Notes: generated from the sequence alone by a model not told the origin. Counted from the first letter of the stretch, positions 16,781 through 26,764 are shown. The stretch: 64,000 nucleotides of DNA from Marinobacter panjinensis (GCF_005298175.1 NZ_SZYH01000002.1:496001-560000), one strand, 5' to 3'. Numbers and translations: made by a program.

Positions 16781-18295
16781 ATGACCACCGTAATCCGCCA
16801 GGACGACCTGATTGAGAGCGTAGCGGACGCGCTGCAGTTCATTTCCTACTACCACCCGAAGGATTTTATTCAGGCAGTGTACGAGGCCTATCAGAGGGAA
16901 GAGTCCCAGGCGGCCAAGGATGCCATGGCGCAAATCCTGATCAACTCCCGCATGTGTGCCCAGGGCAAGCGGCCACTGTGTCAGGACACCGGCATCGTAA
17001 CGGTGTTCGTCAGTGTCGGTATGGATGTGCAGTGGGATGCTGACATGGCGCTGGACGATATTATCAATGAAGGCGTCCGCCGGGCCTATATGCAACCGGA
17101 TAATGTGCTGCGCGCCTCTATCCTGGCTGACCCGGACGGCAAACGCATCAATACCAAAGACAACACGCCTGCGATTATCCACTACAAGATTGTGCCGGGT
17201 AACACGGTCGATGTGCATGTCGCGGCTAAAGGCGGCGGCTCCGAAGCCAAGTCCAAGTTTGCCATGCTGAACCCGTCGGACTCGGTGGTGGATTGGGTGC
17301 TGAAGATGGTTCCGCAGATGGGCGCTGGCTGGTGCCCGCCCGGCATGCTGGGCATCGGCATTGGTGGTACCGCCGAGAAGGCAATGGAACTGGCGAAAGA
17401 ATCCCTGCTGGACCCGATTGATATCCACGACCTGCAGGCCCGTGGCGCCTCCAACCGCGCTGAAGAACTGCGCCTCGAACTGTTCGAGAAGGTCAACGAC
17501 CTGGGCATCGGTGCCCAGGGCCTGGGCGGCCTGACCACAGTTCTGGATGTGAAAGTGAAGGATTACCCCACCCACGCGGCCAACAAGCCGGTGGCGATCA
17601 TCCCGAACTGTGCCGCCACCCGCCACGCGCACTTTGTGCTGGACGGCTCCGGCCCTTCACTGCAGACTCCGCCGAGCCTGGAAGACTGGCCGGAAATTAC
17701 CTGGGAAGTGGGTGACAGCGTTCGCCGTGTGAACCTGGATACGGTGACACCGGAAGATGTGAAAGACTGGAAGCCGGGTGAAACTGTCCTCCTGTCCGGC
17801 AAGATGCTGACCGGCCGCGACGCTGCCCACAAGAAGATGGTGGACATGATCGAGCGCGGTGAGGAACTGCCGGTAGACCTGAAAGGCCGCTTCATCTATT
17901 ACGTGGGCCCGGTCGACCCGGTTCGCGAGGAAGTGGTTGGCCCGGCCGGCCCCACCACGGCTACCCGCATGGACAAGTTCACCCGCACCATGCTGGAGAA
18001 AACCGGCCTCACCGGCATGATCGGCAAGGCCGAGCGTGGTCAGGTGGCCATCGACGCTATTCGCGAGTTTGGCGCTGTCTACCTGATGGCCGTGGGTGGC
18101 TCTGCCTACCTGGTATCCAAGGCCATCAAGCACGCGGAAGTGGTTGCCTTCCCGGAATTGGGTATGGAAGCCATCTACGAGTTTGAAGTGGAAGACATGC
18201 CAGTCACCGTGGCGGTGGATTCCAAAGGCTCCTCCGTCCACCAGACCGGCCCGGCCGAGTGGCATGAGAAGATCATTGCCGCCAAAGCGGTCTGA
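16781..18295 (+). CDS. class I fumarate hydratase (4Fe-4S, oxygen-sensitive type)
   Basis: A 504-residue single-chain fumarase with the alpha part (about residues 10-290) and beta part (about 320-500) fused, as in FumA/FumB. Three cysteines expected to hold the 4Fe-4S cluster are in place: Cys67 (PLCQDTG), Cys185 (GWCPPG) and Cys277 (PNCAATRH). It interconverts fumarate and malate in the TCA cycle. GGGSEAKSKFAM and KMLTGRDAAHKK are family signatures. The ATG at 16781 gives the normal N-terminus; only weak GAGAC-like complementarity precedes it. It is flanked by a divergent enoyl-CoA hydratase and a convergent selO, so probably transcribed alone. Confidence 0.95.
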   Translation: MTTVIRQDDLIESVADALQFISYYHPKDFIQAVYEAYQREESQAAKDAMAQILINSRMCAQGKRPLCQDTGIVTVFVSVGMDVQWDADMALDDIINEGVRRAYMQPDNVLRASILADPDGKRINTKDNTPAIIHYKIVPGNTVDVHVAAKGGGSEAKSKFAMLNPSDSVVDWVLKMVPQMGAGWCPPGMLGIGIGGTAEKAMELAKESLLDPIDIHDLQARGASNRAEELRLELFEKVNDLGIGAQGLGGLTTVLDVKVKDYPTHAANKPVAIIPNCAATRHAHFVLDGSGPSLQTPPSLEDWPEITWEVGDSVRRVNLDTVTPEDVKDWKPGETVLLSGKMLTGRDAAHKKMVDMIERGEELPVDLKGRFIYYVGPVDPVREEVVGPAGPTTATRMDKFTRTMLEKTGLTGMIGKAERGQVAIDAIREFGAVYLMAVGGSAYLVSKAIKHAEVVAFPELGMEAIYEFEVEDMPVTVAVDSKGSSVHQTGPAEWHEKIIAAKAV

Positions 18296-18310
18296 AACTC
18301 CTGACCGGAA

Positions 18311-19765
18311 CTACGACGAACAACTGATGTTCAGGTGCTTCCCCCAGTCCGGGGGAGGCGCCGCGTATTCCTCGAATTCGGGCTGTTCATCGAACGGCTT
18401 TTTCAGCACCTCCAGCAATTCCTTCATCGGCTTGTAGTCGCCGCCCTGCGCTTCCAGGATCACCTGCTGCGCCAGGTAGTTTCTCAGGATGTACTTCGGG
18501 TTCACTCTGCGCATCTGGAATTCCCGCTCGTCATGAGCTCGGGTTTCCGATTGCAGGCGCCGCTCGTAGCGCTCCAGCCACTCATCCGCCACGCTGCGAT
18601 CCACGAACAGGTCACGAATCGGCGCAGAGCCCTTCGATGTCAGATTGGACAGCCCCCGGAAAAACAGGGTGTAGTCCACATGGTGCTCGTGCAGCATGCT
18701 GAAGGTATCCATGATCAGGCTCAGATCGGATTCATCCTCCAGGGCCAGCCCCAGCTTGTCCCGCATGTTCTGCAGAAAACGCTCGTTGTAGGCCACCTCA
18801 TAACGCCGAAGCCCGCGCCGCACATCGTCTTCGTTCATCACAGGAAGCAGCGCATTGGCCAGGTACTGGCAGTTCACAAAGCCGGTGTTGGGCTGCCGGT
18901 TGTAGGCATAACGGCCGCCCTGATCAGTGTGATTGCAGATGTAACCGGCATCAAATTCGTCCAGGAAGGCGTAGGGCCCATAATCAAAAGTGTCGCCGAT
19001 GATCGACATGTTGTCGCTGTTCATCACCCCATGGCAGAACCCGACGGCCTGCCAGTCGGCAACCAGCCGTCCCGTGCGCTCGACCACCTCCACGAACCAG
19101 CGCTGGTAACGCTCGTCCTCCGGCAGGTCAATCAGGTGAGGGAAGTGCAGGGCAATCACATGCTCAACGAGGGTTTTCAACGCTTCCTCGCCCTCATGAT
19201 GGGCCGCAAACTCGAAATGCCCGAAGCGGATATGGCTTTGCGCCACCCGCATCAGCGCCGCCGCCGTCTCAATCGACTCCCGCCGCACCGGATCCTTCGC
19301 ACTCACCATAAACAGCGCCCGCGTGGTACGAATCCCCAGCGCCGCCATCGCCTCACTGCACAGATACTCCCGAATGGTCGACCGCAGCACCGCCTTGCCA
19401 TCGCCAAACCGGGAATAGGGCGTCATCCCCGCCCCCTTCAGATGCCAGTCCCAACGCCGCCCGTCCGGACCAACCGTCTCCCACAACAACAAACCACGGC
19501 CATCCCCCAGCTCCGGGTTATACATCCCGAACTGATGCCCCGTGTACTTCATCGCCACCGGATCCATCCCTTCAAGCAGTTCCGTCCCGGCCCCCACACC
19601 GGTCCACTCCTCCGGATTCCTCGAATGGAACCCCATTTCCCTGGCCAGATCATGGTTAAAACACACCATCCGCGCGTCCTTCAACGGCGTTGGCTGCACC
19701 CGGGTATAGAAACTGTCCGGTAGCTCAAGATAACGATGTTCGACTTTAAAACTGTTGCTGCTCAT
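18311..19765 (-). CDS. selO: protein adenylyltransferase SelO (YdiU family)
   Basis: 484 residues from ATG 19765; the longer frame to 19807 is an unlikely extension. SelO is a pseudokinase-fold enzyme that transfers AMP to Ser, Thr or Tyr of target proteins, linked to oxidative stress. Recognisable blocks are GDGRGLLLWETVGPDG, LKGAGMTPYSRFGDGKAVLRS (cited in part), CHGVMNSDNMSIIGDTFDYGPYAF region and the C-terminal ISCSS. The Cys in that tail stands where eukaryotic SelO has selenocysteine. Length is usual. It is divergent from the glycerate kinase operon, 119 bp apart. Confidence 0.93.
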   Translation of the reverse strand: MSSNSFKVEHRYLELPDSFYTRVQPTPLKDARMVCFNHDLAREMGFHSRNPEEWTGVGAGTELLEGMDPVAMKYTGHQFGMYNPELGDGRGLLLWETVGPDGRRWDWHLKGAGMTPYSRFGDGKAVLRSTIREYLCSEAMAALGIRTTRALFMVSAKDPVRRESIETAAALMRVAQSHIRFGHFEFAAHHEGEEALKTLVEHVIALHFPHLIDLPEDERYQRWFVEVVERTGRLVADWQAVGFCHGVMNSDNMSIIGDTFDYGPYAFLDEFDAGYICNHTDQGGRYAYNRQPNTGFVNCQYLANALLPVMNEDDVRRGLRRYEVAYNERFLQNMRDKLGLALEDESDLSLIMDTFSMLHEHHVDYTLFFRGLSNLTSKGSAPIRDLFVDRSVADEWLERYERRLQSETRAHDEREFQMRRVNPKYILRNYLAQQVILEAQGGDYKPMKELLEVLKKPFDEQPEFEEYAAPPPDWGKHLNISCSS

Positions 19766-19822
19766 ATAACCCCAGTGTCCCAGATAACTCCCAGCTCCCA
19801 CAAACAAACCGGGCTCCTACCA

Positions 19823-19852
19823 CCTATACTCCAATTGGTACAAAACCTGCAA
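19823..19852 (-). promoter_or_regulatory. putative selO promoter
   Basis: On the minus strand TTGCAG (19852-19847), an 18-bp spacer and TATAGG (19828-19823) form a sigma70-like pair about 58 bases before the selO ATG. The overlapping plus-strand TATACT (19825-19830) might serve the glycerate kinase operon, but no -35 is seen for it. Confidence 0.4.
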
Positions 19853-19884
19853 AACCAAAAACAAACCAACAGGGAACCCACACA

Positions 19885-20832
19885 GTGTCCGCACCCGATC
19901 TGACAACCACCATCAAAACCCTGGTCAACCAGGAGTCCCTCCCCGATTCCTACGCCGACACCGTCAAAAAGACCATCCTCCCCCTGGCCCAACATATCCA
20001 GAGTCTCCGACAGGCCAGAGGCGAGCCAATCATCATCGGCATCCACGGCGCGCAGGGCACCGGCAAATCCACCCTCACCCTGTTCCTGAGAGAATTGCTG
20101 ACCATGCATTACCGCATACCCACCGCCAGCTTCTCTCTGGACGACCTCTATCTTACCCGCGCCGAACGGGAAAAGCTGGCAGAAGACGTACACCCGCTGT
20201 TTATCACCCGCGGTGTTCCCGGCACCCACGACATCGCCCTGGGCCAGCAGGTCATCGAGCAATTGAAAGCCGCCGGCCCGGATACGGAAACCCCCATACC
20301 CGCCTTCGACAAATCCCGTGATGACCGCTGCCCGCCTGACCTGTGGCCGGTATTCCGGGGCAGGGCGGAAGTGATCCTGATCGAGGGCTGGTGTATGGGA
20401 GCCGTGCCGGCAGCCAGCGAGGCGGAACTGATGGCACCGGTCAACGAACTGGAACGGTCGGAAGACCCGGAAGGTACCTGGCGCCAACATGTCAATCGCT
20501 GCCTCAAGGGCGAGTACGGCCAGTTTTTCAATCAGGTGGACAGCCTGATCATGCTGCGGGCGCCTTCCATGGAGTGCGTTCTCCAGTGGCGCACTCTCCA
20601 GGAGCACAAGCTGCGGGAGCGAACCATTAGCGCACCAAAAGAGGGCGGCAAGCACAGTGAGCCTGCGCAGCCATCGCGCATCATGAGTGACCAAGAGGTC
20701 GTCCGATTCATCATGCATTACGAGCGCATCACCCGCGCCAGCCTGGCGGAAATGCCGGCCCGTGCGGATTGCGTGATCAATGTCGGTGAAGACCACAGTT
20801 TCGGTGAACCGCTGATCCGTCAGCGCCAGTAG
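19885..20832 (+). CDS. D-glycerate 3-kinase-like P-loop kinase
   Basis: 315 residues from GTG 19885 (AGGGA upstream). The Walker A motif GAQGTGKST is at residues 55-63, with FSLDDLYLT and GVPGTHD following, as in plant-type glycerate kinase (GLYK) and related P-loop kinases. These phosphorylate D-glycerate to 3-phosphoglycerate. It is the first gene of a same-strand run with an MPGP-type phosphatase, a GpgS-like synthase, a GH13_18 phosphorylase and a QTMAN-like glycosyltransferase, spaced -1 to 31 bp apart. That context supports glycerate, released from glucosylglycerate, as the substrate. The family is firm and the pathway role is inferred. Confidence 0.85.
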   Translation: MSAPDLTTTIKTLVNQESLPDSYADTVKKTILPLAQHIQSLRQARGEPIIIGIHGAQGTGKSTLTLFLRELLTMHYRIPTASFSLDDLYLTRAEREKLAEDVHPLFITRGVPGTHDIALGQQVIEQLKAAGPDTETPIPAFDKSRDDRCPPDLWPVFRGRAEVILIEGWCMGAVPAASEAELMAPVNELERSEDPEGTWRQHVNRCLKGEYGQFFNQVDSLIMLRAPSMECVLQWRTLQEHKLRERTISAPKEGGKHSEPAQPSRIMSDQEVVRFIMHYERITRASLAEMPARADCVINVGEDHSFGEPLIRQRQ

Positions 20833-20843
20833 AGGACGCAGCC

Positions 20844-21647
20844 ATGCCAAAACCCCGCCTGATCCTGTTTTCAGACCTGGATGGCACCCTGCTGGATCAT
20901 GACAGCTACGACTGGTCTCCCGCGAAGCCGGCACTGGCGCGGTTGGCAGCGGGCGAGATCCCGGTGGTGCTTAACTCCAGCAAAACCGCCGGCGAGATCC
21001 GTGCTATCAGGGAAGAACTGGGCAACAGCGCCCCCTTTATCGTGGAAAACGGCGCCGCAGTCATTATCCCCGCGAACTATTTTGGACCGGGCCCGGAGCA
21101 GGTGCAGAGTTTTGGGGCATCGCGGGACGAGGTGCTGGCGTTGCTGGCGGAATGTCGGGCAGAGGGGTTCCAGTTTCGTAGCTTTTCGGACATGAGCCCG
21201 GCTGAGCTGGCCGGGCACTCCAGCCTCTCGGAGGCGGAAGCAGTAATGGCGAAAGACCGCGCCGGAACAGAGCCACTGTTATGGGAAGGAGACGAAGACT
21301 CACTGGCCGAATTCCGCCAGAAACTGAGCGAACATAACTGCCGTCTGGTGCAGGGCGGGCGCTTTCTCCATGCCATGGGCACCTTTGATAAAGCCGATGG
21401 GGTCCGGTTCTTGCTGGGAAAATACAGGGAACGCCATCCTGTGGAGAGAGTCATTGCCGTTGCGTTGGGTGATAGCCCCAATGATCAGCACATGCTGGAA
21501 GAGGCGGATATAGCAGTGATCGTTCGGGGTGAGCAGTCGGAGAGCGTGTCTCTGCCGTCCCAGAGCCGGGCGATACGGTCTATCAAGACCGGCCCGGCCG
21601 GATGGAACGAATGCGTGCTGAATCTGCTGATTGAGTACGGTTACTGA
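20844..21647 (+). CDS. HAD phosphatase of the mannosyl-3-phosphoglycerate phosphatase family
   Basis: 267 residues with HAD motif I FSDLDGTLLD (Asp11 and Asp13), NSSKT-type motif II, and motif IV GDSPNDQHMLEEAD near the end. The family dephosphorylates mannosyl- or glucosyl-3-phosphoglycerate to the free glycoside. Since the next gene resembles a glucosyl-3-phosphoglycerate synthase, the likely reaction is glucosyl-3-phosphoglycerate to glucosylglycerate, a compatible solute. It lies 11 bp after the kinase gene and 31 bp before the synthase. The alternative is mannosylglycerate synthesis. Confidence 0.87.
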   Translation: MPKPRLILFSDLDGTLLDHDSYDWSPAKPALARLAAGEIPVVLNSSKTAGEIRAIREELGNSAPFIVENGAAVIIPANYFGPGPEQVQSFGASRDEVLALLAECRAEGFQFRSFSDMSPAELAGHSSLSEAEAVMAKDRAGTEPLLWEGDEDSLAEFRQKLSEHNCRLVQGGRFLHAMGTFDKADGVRFLLGKYRERHPVERVIAVALGDSPNDQHMLEEADIAVIVRGEQSESVSLPSQSRAIRSIKTGPAGWNECVLNLLIEYGY

Positions 21648-21678
21648 AACCGTGTTTTGAAACAACAGGAGAGCCGCC

Positions 21679-22899
21679 ATGGGCGACTTTTATCAGAACG
21701 GCATCATCACCACCCTTCATAACCTTTGCCGCCGGCCGGTGGAGGAGCTGGAACAGGAGCTGATGAGCTTTCGCAAAGCCCGGCCCATGTCACTGGTATT
21801 GCCGTCGCTGTATTCGGAACTGGAAGGCCCGGCCCTGAAGAACATCGTGAAGGAACTGGTAAAGGTCCCGTACCTGGAGCAGATCGTCATCGGCCTGGAC
21901 CGCGCCAACGAACAGGAATATCGCCACGCCCTGGAGTACTTCTCCGAGTTACCCCAGCATGTGCGGGTACTCTGGAATGATGGCCCGAGGCTGAGGGCCC
22001 TGGATCTCAAGCTCCGGGAGCAGAACCTGGCGCCAACGGAAATGGGCAAGGGCCGGAACGTCTGGTATTGCTTCGGCTTTGTTCTGGCCTCCGGAATGAG
22101 CAAATCGGTCGCTCTGCACGATTGCGATATCCTCACGTACTCCCGTGATCTGGTGGCGCGGCTGATTTACCCGGTGGCCAATCCCAACTTCAACTACATG
22201 TTCTGCAAAGGCTATTATGCACGGGTAGCGGACAGCAAAATGAACGGGCGGGTCAGCCGCCTGCTGGTCACCCCGCTGATCCGCGCCCTGAAAAAGGTCT
22301 GCGGCCCCAGTGACTTCCTGGATTACCTGGACAGCTATCGCTACCCGCTGGCCGGGGAATTCTCTTTCCGCACCGATGTGATCAACGACCTGCGGATTCC
22401 CAGCGACTGGGGGCTCGAGGTGGGCGTGCTCTCGGAGATGAAGCGTAACTACGCTACCAATCGCCTGTGCCAGGTGGATATCGCAGACACCTACGACCAC
22501 AAGCACCAGGAGCTGTCACCGGAAGACGCCAGCCGCGGCCTTTCCAAGATGAGCACCGACATCAGCAAGGCCCTGTTCCGTAAGCTGGCCACCAACGGTG
22601 AGATTTTCTCCAATGAGAAGTTCCGCACCATCAAGGCCGCGTATTTCCGCATCGCCCTGGATTTTGTGGAGACCTACCAGAGCGATGCCGTAATCAACGG
22701 GCTGAGTTTTGACCGGCACAAGGAAGAGAAGGCGGTGGAACTGTTTGCACAGAACGTGATGCGGGCAGGGGCCTATTTCCTGGACAACCCCATGGACACG
22801 CCGTTTATTCCAAGCTGGAATCGCGTTACCAGTGCCATTCCGGACATCAAGGAACAGCTGCAGGAAGCGGTGGAGCTGGACAACGAGGAATATCGCTAG
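21679..22899 (+). CDS. glucosyl-3-phosphoglycerate synthase-like glycosyltransferase (GT81-type)
   Basis: A 406-residue retaining glycosyltransferase of GT-A fold. The metal/nucleotide DxD is Asp148-Cys-Asp150 in [27 protein letters not shown] (122-134) and [11 protein letters not shown] are also typical of GpgS. The reaction is NDP-glucose plus 3-phosphoglycerate to glucosyl-3-phosphoglycerate. AGGAG precedes ATG 21679. The stop TAG shares its G with the GTG of the next gene, so translation is coupled. No transmembrane segments are seen. The sugar donor (glucose rather than mannose) is inferred from similarity in my reading and from the downstream phosphorylase. Confidence 0.85.
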   Translation: MGDFYQNGIITTLHNLCRRPVEELEQELMSFRKARPMSLVLPSLYSELEGPALKNIVKELVKVPYLEQIVIGLDRANEQEYRHALEYFSELPQHVRVLWNDGPRLRALDLKLREQNLAPTEMGKGRNVWYCFGFVLASGMSKSVALHDCDILTYSRDLVARLIYPVANPNFNYMFCKGYYARVADSKMNGRVSRLLVTPLIRALKKVCGPSDFLDYLDSYRYPLAGEFSFRTDVINDLRIPSDWGLEVGVLSEMKRNYATNRLCQVDIADTYDHKHQELSPEDASRGLSKMSTDISKALFRKLATNGEIFSNEKFRTIKAAYFRIALDFVETYQSDAVINGLSFDRHKEEKAVELFAQNVMRAGAYFLDNPMDTPFIPSWNRVTSAIPDIKEQLQEAVELDNEEYR

Positions 22900-24629
22900 T
22901 GAGCAACACCCTGCACCACAAACTCGCCACCATGCTGGATGTGGTCTATCCGGCCATTGATACCGGATTTCTGGCGGAAAAGCTCCTTGAAACCATGGGG
23001 CTGGCGCCGGACACTCCCGCACCCCCGGCTCACCAGAATAACTGGGACGAAGCCGATGTCATGCTGATTACCTACGCAGACACGGTCCAGCGCAGCGACG
23101 AGAAGCCCCTCAAGACCCTGTTTCAATTCCTTGAAGACTGCCTGAAGGACACGGTCTCGGCGGTGCATATTCTGCCGTTCTTCCCCTACAGCTCGGACGA
23201 CGGCTTCTCCGTGATGGACTACCTGGCCGTCAACGAATCCCACGGTGACTGGGACGATATCGAACGCATCGCCGGCCACTACAAACTGATGGCGGACCTG
23301 GTGATCAACCACATGTCGGCCCGCAGCCGCTGGTTCGAGAACTTCAAGAAGCAGATTGACCCCGGCAAGGACTATTTCTTCGAGGCCCGGCCCACGGATG
23401 ATCTCAGCGCCGTGGTCCGGCCCCGGACATCACCGCTGCTCAATGCGGTACAGACTGACGATGGCGAACGCTTCGTATGGTGCACCTTCAGTGAGGATCA
23501 GGTAGACCTGAACTTTGCCAACCCGCAGGTGCTGAACGAGTTTGCCGGCATCATCCGTTATTACCTGGAGCGGGGCGTCAGCATCTTCCGGCTGGATGCG
23601 GTGGCCTTCCTGTGGAAAGAGGTGGGCACGCCCTCTATCCATCTGCAGCAGACCCACGAGCTGATCAAGATCCTGCGCCTGCTCATCGAGCATCACACCC
23701 CCCATGGTGTGGTGATTACCGAAACCAATGTTCCCAACCGGGAAAACCTGACCTACTTCGGCAACGCCAATGAAGCCCATGTGATCTACAACTTTTCACT
23801 GCCGCCGCTGCTAATCAACACACTGGTCACCGGCAATTGCCGCCACCTGAAAACCTGGCTGATGAGCATGCCCCCGGCCCAGATGGGCACCACTTACCTC
23901 AACTTTATTGCTTCCCACGATGGCGTGGGCCTGCGCCCGACCGACGGCCTGCTTACCGAGGAGGAAAAGCAACGGTTGATCAACACCATGGAATCCTTCG
24001 GGGGCAAGGTGTCCTACCGGCGCACGCCGGACGGCAAGGACCAGCCCTATGAAATGAACGTGGCGCTGTTCGATGCGTTGAAGGGGACGGCAGAACGGGG
24101 TGCGGACCATTGGCAGCTGCACCGGTTTATCTGTGCCCACACCATAATGCTGGCGTTGGAGGGCATTCCGGCATTCTACATCCACAGCCTGCTGGGTACG
24201 GAAAACGACCGCGAACGGGTAGAGCACACCGGTCGTTTGCGCTCCATCAACCGTGGCCAGTGGAACCTGGACAGCCTGGAGGCCGAGCTGGCGGACCCTT
24301 TGAGCCATCACCACAAAGTCTTCTCCGAGCTCAAGCGGCTGATCGCCATTCGCCGGCGGCAGACGGCGTTTCATCCCAATGCCACCCAGTTCACCCTGCA
24401 TCTTGGGCTGCAGTTGTTCGGCTTCTGGCGCCAAAGCATGCGTCGGGATCAGTCCATCTTCTGCATCCACAATATCAGTGATGAGGTCCAGCAGGTCTCT
24501 CTGGGAGATATCAATCTGATTGGTACAGACCAGTGGCAGGATCTGATATCGGGCCTGAAAATCGATGATTTGTCCGGAAGCCTGACCCTCAAGCCCTACC
24601 AAAGTGTGTGGCTGTCCAACCGGGAATGA
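22899..24629 (+). CDS. GH13 subfamily 18 glycoside phosphorylase (probable glucosylglycerate phosphorylase)
   Basis: 576 residues, starting at GTG 22899 inside the previous stop (TAGTG). The alpha-amylase-type barrel includes [19 protein letters not shown], the nucleophile Asp233 in [12 protein letters not shown], the acid/base Glu275 in [10 protein letters not shown] and the third acid in ASHDG. The arrangement fits the sucrose phosphorylase / glucosylglycerate phosphorylase group, not a hydrolase. With an adjacent glycerate kinase and synthase, phosphorolysis of glucosylglycerate to glucose 1-phosphate and D-glycerate is the best reading. Sucrose or sucrose-6-phosphate phosphorolysis is the alternative; no sucrose genes are in the window. 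Confidence 0.85.
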   Translation: MSNTLHHKLATMLDVVYPAIDTGFLAEKLLETMGLAPDTPAPPAHQNNWDEADVMLITYADTVQRSDEKPLKTLFQFLEDCLKDTVSAVHILPFFPYSSDDGFSVMDYLAVNESHGDWDDIERIAGHYKLMADLVINHMSARSRWFENFKKQIDPGKDYFFEARPTDDLSAVVRPRTSPLLNAVQTDDGERFVWCTFSEDQVDLNFANPQVLNEFAGIIRYYLERGVSIFRLDAVAFLWKEVGTPSIHLQQTHELIKILRLLIEHHTPHGVVITETNVPNRENLTYFGNANEAHVIYNFSLPPLLINTLVTGNCRHLKTWLMSMPPAQMGTTYLNFIASHDGVGLRPTDGLLTEEEKQRLINTMESFGGKVSYRRTPDGKDQPYEMNVALFDALKGTAERGADHWQLHRFICAHTIMLALEGIPAFYIHSLLGTENDRERVEHTGRLRSINRGQWNLDSLEAELADPLSHHHKVFSELKRLIAIRRRQTAFHPNATQFTLHLGLQLFGFWRQSMRRDQSIFCIHNISDEVQQVSLGDINLIGTDQWQDLISGLKIDDLSGSLTLKPYQSVWLSNRE

Positions 24630-24644
24630 TGGCAGAATGCGCGG

Positions 24645-25766
24645 ATGTCATCGCACCTTCCATACCACCGGCCCCGCATCCTGCTTCTATCCGCCTACGA
24701 CGCCGGCAGCCACCAGCGCTGGCGTGAACAACTGGTTGCCAGCCAGCCGGATTTTCACTGGGAGGTGCTGGCCTTGCCACCCCGGTTTTTCCGTTGGCGG
24801 ATTCGCGGCAATGCATTGACCTGGCTGCAGGAGCCAGCGCTCAAAGCCAGCCATGATCTGCTGATTGCCACTTCCATGGTGGACCTTGCCTCCCTGAAGG
24901 GATTTCATCCCCATCTGGCTCTTACCCCCACCATTCTCTACATGCATGAGAATCAGTTTGCCTACCCGGATTCCGGCCGGCAGCATGCCAGCGCTGACCC
25001 CAAAATCGTCAACCTGTATAGCGCCGTGGCAGCTGATCTGGTGCTGTTTAACAGTGTCTGGAACCGGGACAGTTTTCTGGAAGGGGCTGGCCAATTCCTG
25101 GAGAAGATACCGGATGGGCTTCCCGACGGCCTGATCAGCAGCCTCCGTGAAAAATCCCACGTAGTTCCTGTGCCCATCGAGGACCGGCTGTTTCTGGAGA
25201 GGAGCACGGCCTTCAACGTACAATGCCCCCATCTGCTGTGGAATCATCGCTGGGAGTACGATAAGGCACCGGACCGGCTGCTGAGGTTGCTGGACACATT
25301 ATCAGCCGCAGGCCAGGACTTCCGGCTGAGCGTGGTGGGTGAGCAGTTCCGTAATCAGCCTGACGCTTTTAATCTGATACACGAGCGGTACCGGGAGCGT
25401 ATTGTGCACTGGGGATTCCTGGAAAGCCGGGCGGACTATGATCGCCTGCTGGCAGAAGCGGATGTGGCTATTTCTACCGCCCTTCATGATTTTCAGGGGC
25501 TATCTGTGCTGGAAGCCATGGCGTCTGGCTGCATGGCATTGACGCCGGACAGGCTGGCTTATCCCGAGTATGTGCCGGCCAAGCAACGATACACCAGTTA
25601 TCCTGATGATCCGGTGGCTGAAGCCGATGCCGCAGCGGGTCTGCTACGCCAGTTGTTGCAGCAGCCTCCAGAGTCTTGCGTGCCGCAAGCCTGGCGACTC
25701 AGCGAACTGCAAAAGAAATATTACAAAGTGATCAGTGCAACCCTGGGCCAGCTGACGGTATCCTGA
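24645..25766 (+). CDS. tRNA-queuosine alpha-mannosyltransferase-like protein (DUF3524 glycosyltransferase)
   Basis: 373 residues with an N-terminal DUF3524 domain (LLLSAYDAGSHQRWREQL, then YMHENQFAYP near residue 103) and a C-terminal GT-B half with DFQGLSVLEAMASGC near residue 290, which binds nucleotide-sugar in GT4-like enzymes. This is the family of animal QTMAN (GTDC1), which attaches mannose to queuosine-34 of tRNA-Asp. The bacterial members' role is much less known. It begins 15 bp after the phosphorylase, which might suggest a role with glycosylglycerates instead. ATG 24645 has a weak ribosome binding site. Confidence 0.8.
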   Translation: MSSHLPYHRPRILLLSAYDAGSHQRWREQLVASQPDFHWEVLALPPRFFRWRIRGNALTWLQEPALKASHDLLIATSMVDLASLKGFHPHLALTPTILYMHENQFAYPDSGRQHASADPKIVNLYSAVAADLVLFNSVWNRDSFLEGAGQFLEKIPDGLPDGLISSLREKSHVVPVPIEDRLFLERSTAFNVQCPHLLWNHRWEYDKAPDRLLRLLDTLSAAGQDFRLSVVGEQFRNQPDAFNLIHERYRERIVHWGFLESRADYDRLLAEADVAISTALHDFQGLSVLEAMASGCMALTPDRLAYPEYVPAKQRYTSYPDDPVAEADAAAGLLRQLLQQPPESCVPQAWRLSELQKKYYKVISATLGQLTVS

Positions 25767-25795
25767 GCCTGACTTAACACATGGAGTAAGCGCAG

Positions 25796-26764
25796 ATGAT
25801 GAGAGCCATCAAGGTCAGTGGCGACACGTTGAGTTGGGAGGCGTATGACATCCCTTCCGAAGTGCCCGAAAATCATGTGGCTATTGATATTGCGTGGACC
25901 GCCATCAACCGTGCGGACCTGATGCAGCGGGCTGGCGTCTATCCGCCACCACCCGGTGCTTCCGATATCCTGGGCCTGGAAGTCAGCGGAACCATCTCCG
26001 AAGTGGGTGAGGGTGTGGATCACCTCAAACCCGGTGATGAGGTTTGCGCCCTGCTCACCGGAGGTGGCTATGCCACTCATGTGGTGGTGCCGGCAGTTCA
26101 GGTATTGCCGATTCCGAAGGGGTACAGCCTGGAAGAAGCCGCGGCGATTCCTGAAGTGTTTGCCACCGCCTGGCTGAACCTGTATCACGAAGCCGCGCTC
26201 AAGCCCGGTGAGAAGGTGCTGGTTCACGCCGCTGCCAGTGGCCTGGGCACGGCGGTCATTCAGTTGGCTACCGCGCTGGGTAACCCGGTGTTCGCCACCG
26301 CCGGGGATAACGACAAGCTCGAAATCTGCAAAAAACTCGGCGCCAGTGGCGTCTGGAATCGCAAGGACGGTTCGTTTGTCGATGCCGTAAAGTCCTGGGG
26401 TGGTGTGGACATGGTGCTCGACCCGGTCGGCGGTAACTATATCGCGGACGACCAGAAAGTGCTGAACATGGATGGCCGGATCATACTCATTGGCCTGATG
26501 GGTGGCCGCATGGCGGAAGTGGATCTGGGGCTGATGCTGATGAAGCGCCATCGCCTGATTGGTTCAACCTTGCGGTCACGGCCAGTGGCCGACAAGGGCG
26601 ACGTAATGAGCGCCCTGTACAAGCACGTCTGGCCGCTGCTCAGCGCCAGGCAGATTGATCCGGTGATCGACAGTTCCTGGCCCATCGAAAAGGCCGGTGA
26701 AGCCATGGCCTATGTGGCGGAAAACCGCAATATCGGAAAGGTGTTGCTGCAGGTTGCCGGGTAA
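25796..26764 (+). CDS. NAD(P)H quinone oxidoreductase, PIG3-type zinc-independent MDR family
   Basis: 322 residues. GGAG lies upstream of a double ATG (25796/25799). Typical features are INRADLMQRAGVYPPPPGAS (residues about 38-57), GLEVSGTI, and the NADPH-binding stretch VHAAASGLGTAVIQLA. The PIG3-type quinone oxidoreductases reduce quinones with NADPH in the cytoplasm. It follows the QTMAN-like gene by 29 bp on the same strand and may share its transcript, then converges with another MDR gene. The physiological substrate is unknown. Confidence 0.9.
   Translation: MMRAIKVSGDTLSWEAYDIPSEVPENHVAIDIAWTAINRADLMQRAGVYPPPPGASDILGLEVSGTISEVGEGVDHLKPGDEVCALLTGGGYATHVVVPAVQVLPIPKGYSLEEAAAIPEVFATAWLNLYHEAALKPGEKVLVHAAASGLGTAVIQLATALGNPVFATAGDNDKLEICKKLGASGVWNRKDGSFVDAVKSWGGVDMVLDPVGGNYIADDQKVLNMDGRIILIGLMGGRMAEVDLGLMLMKRHRLIGSTLRSRPVADKGDVMSALYKHVWPLLSARQIDPVIDSSWPIEKAGEAMAYVAENRNIGKVLLQVAG

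Noticed and set aside
18335-19723. 462-codon open frame on the plus strand opposite selO
   Set aside because: Antisense to a well-supported gene; composition (Arg, His, Pro, Gln rich, few hydrophobic blocks) is that of a GC-driven shadow frame.
19762-20934. 390-codon minus-strand frame opposite the glycerate kinase gene
   Set aside because: Shadow frame; the plus strand has Walker A and family motifs.
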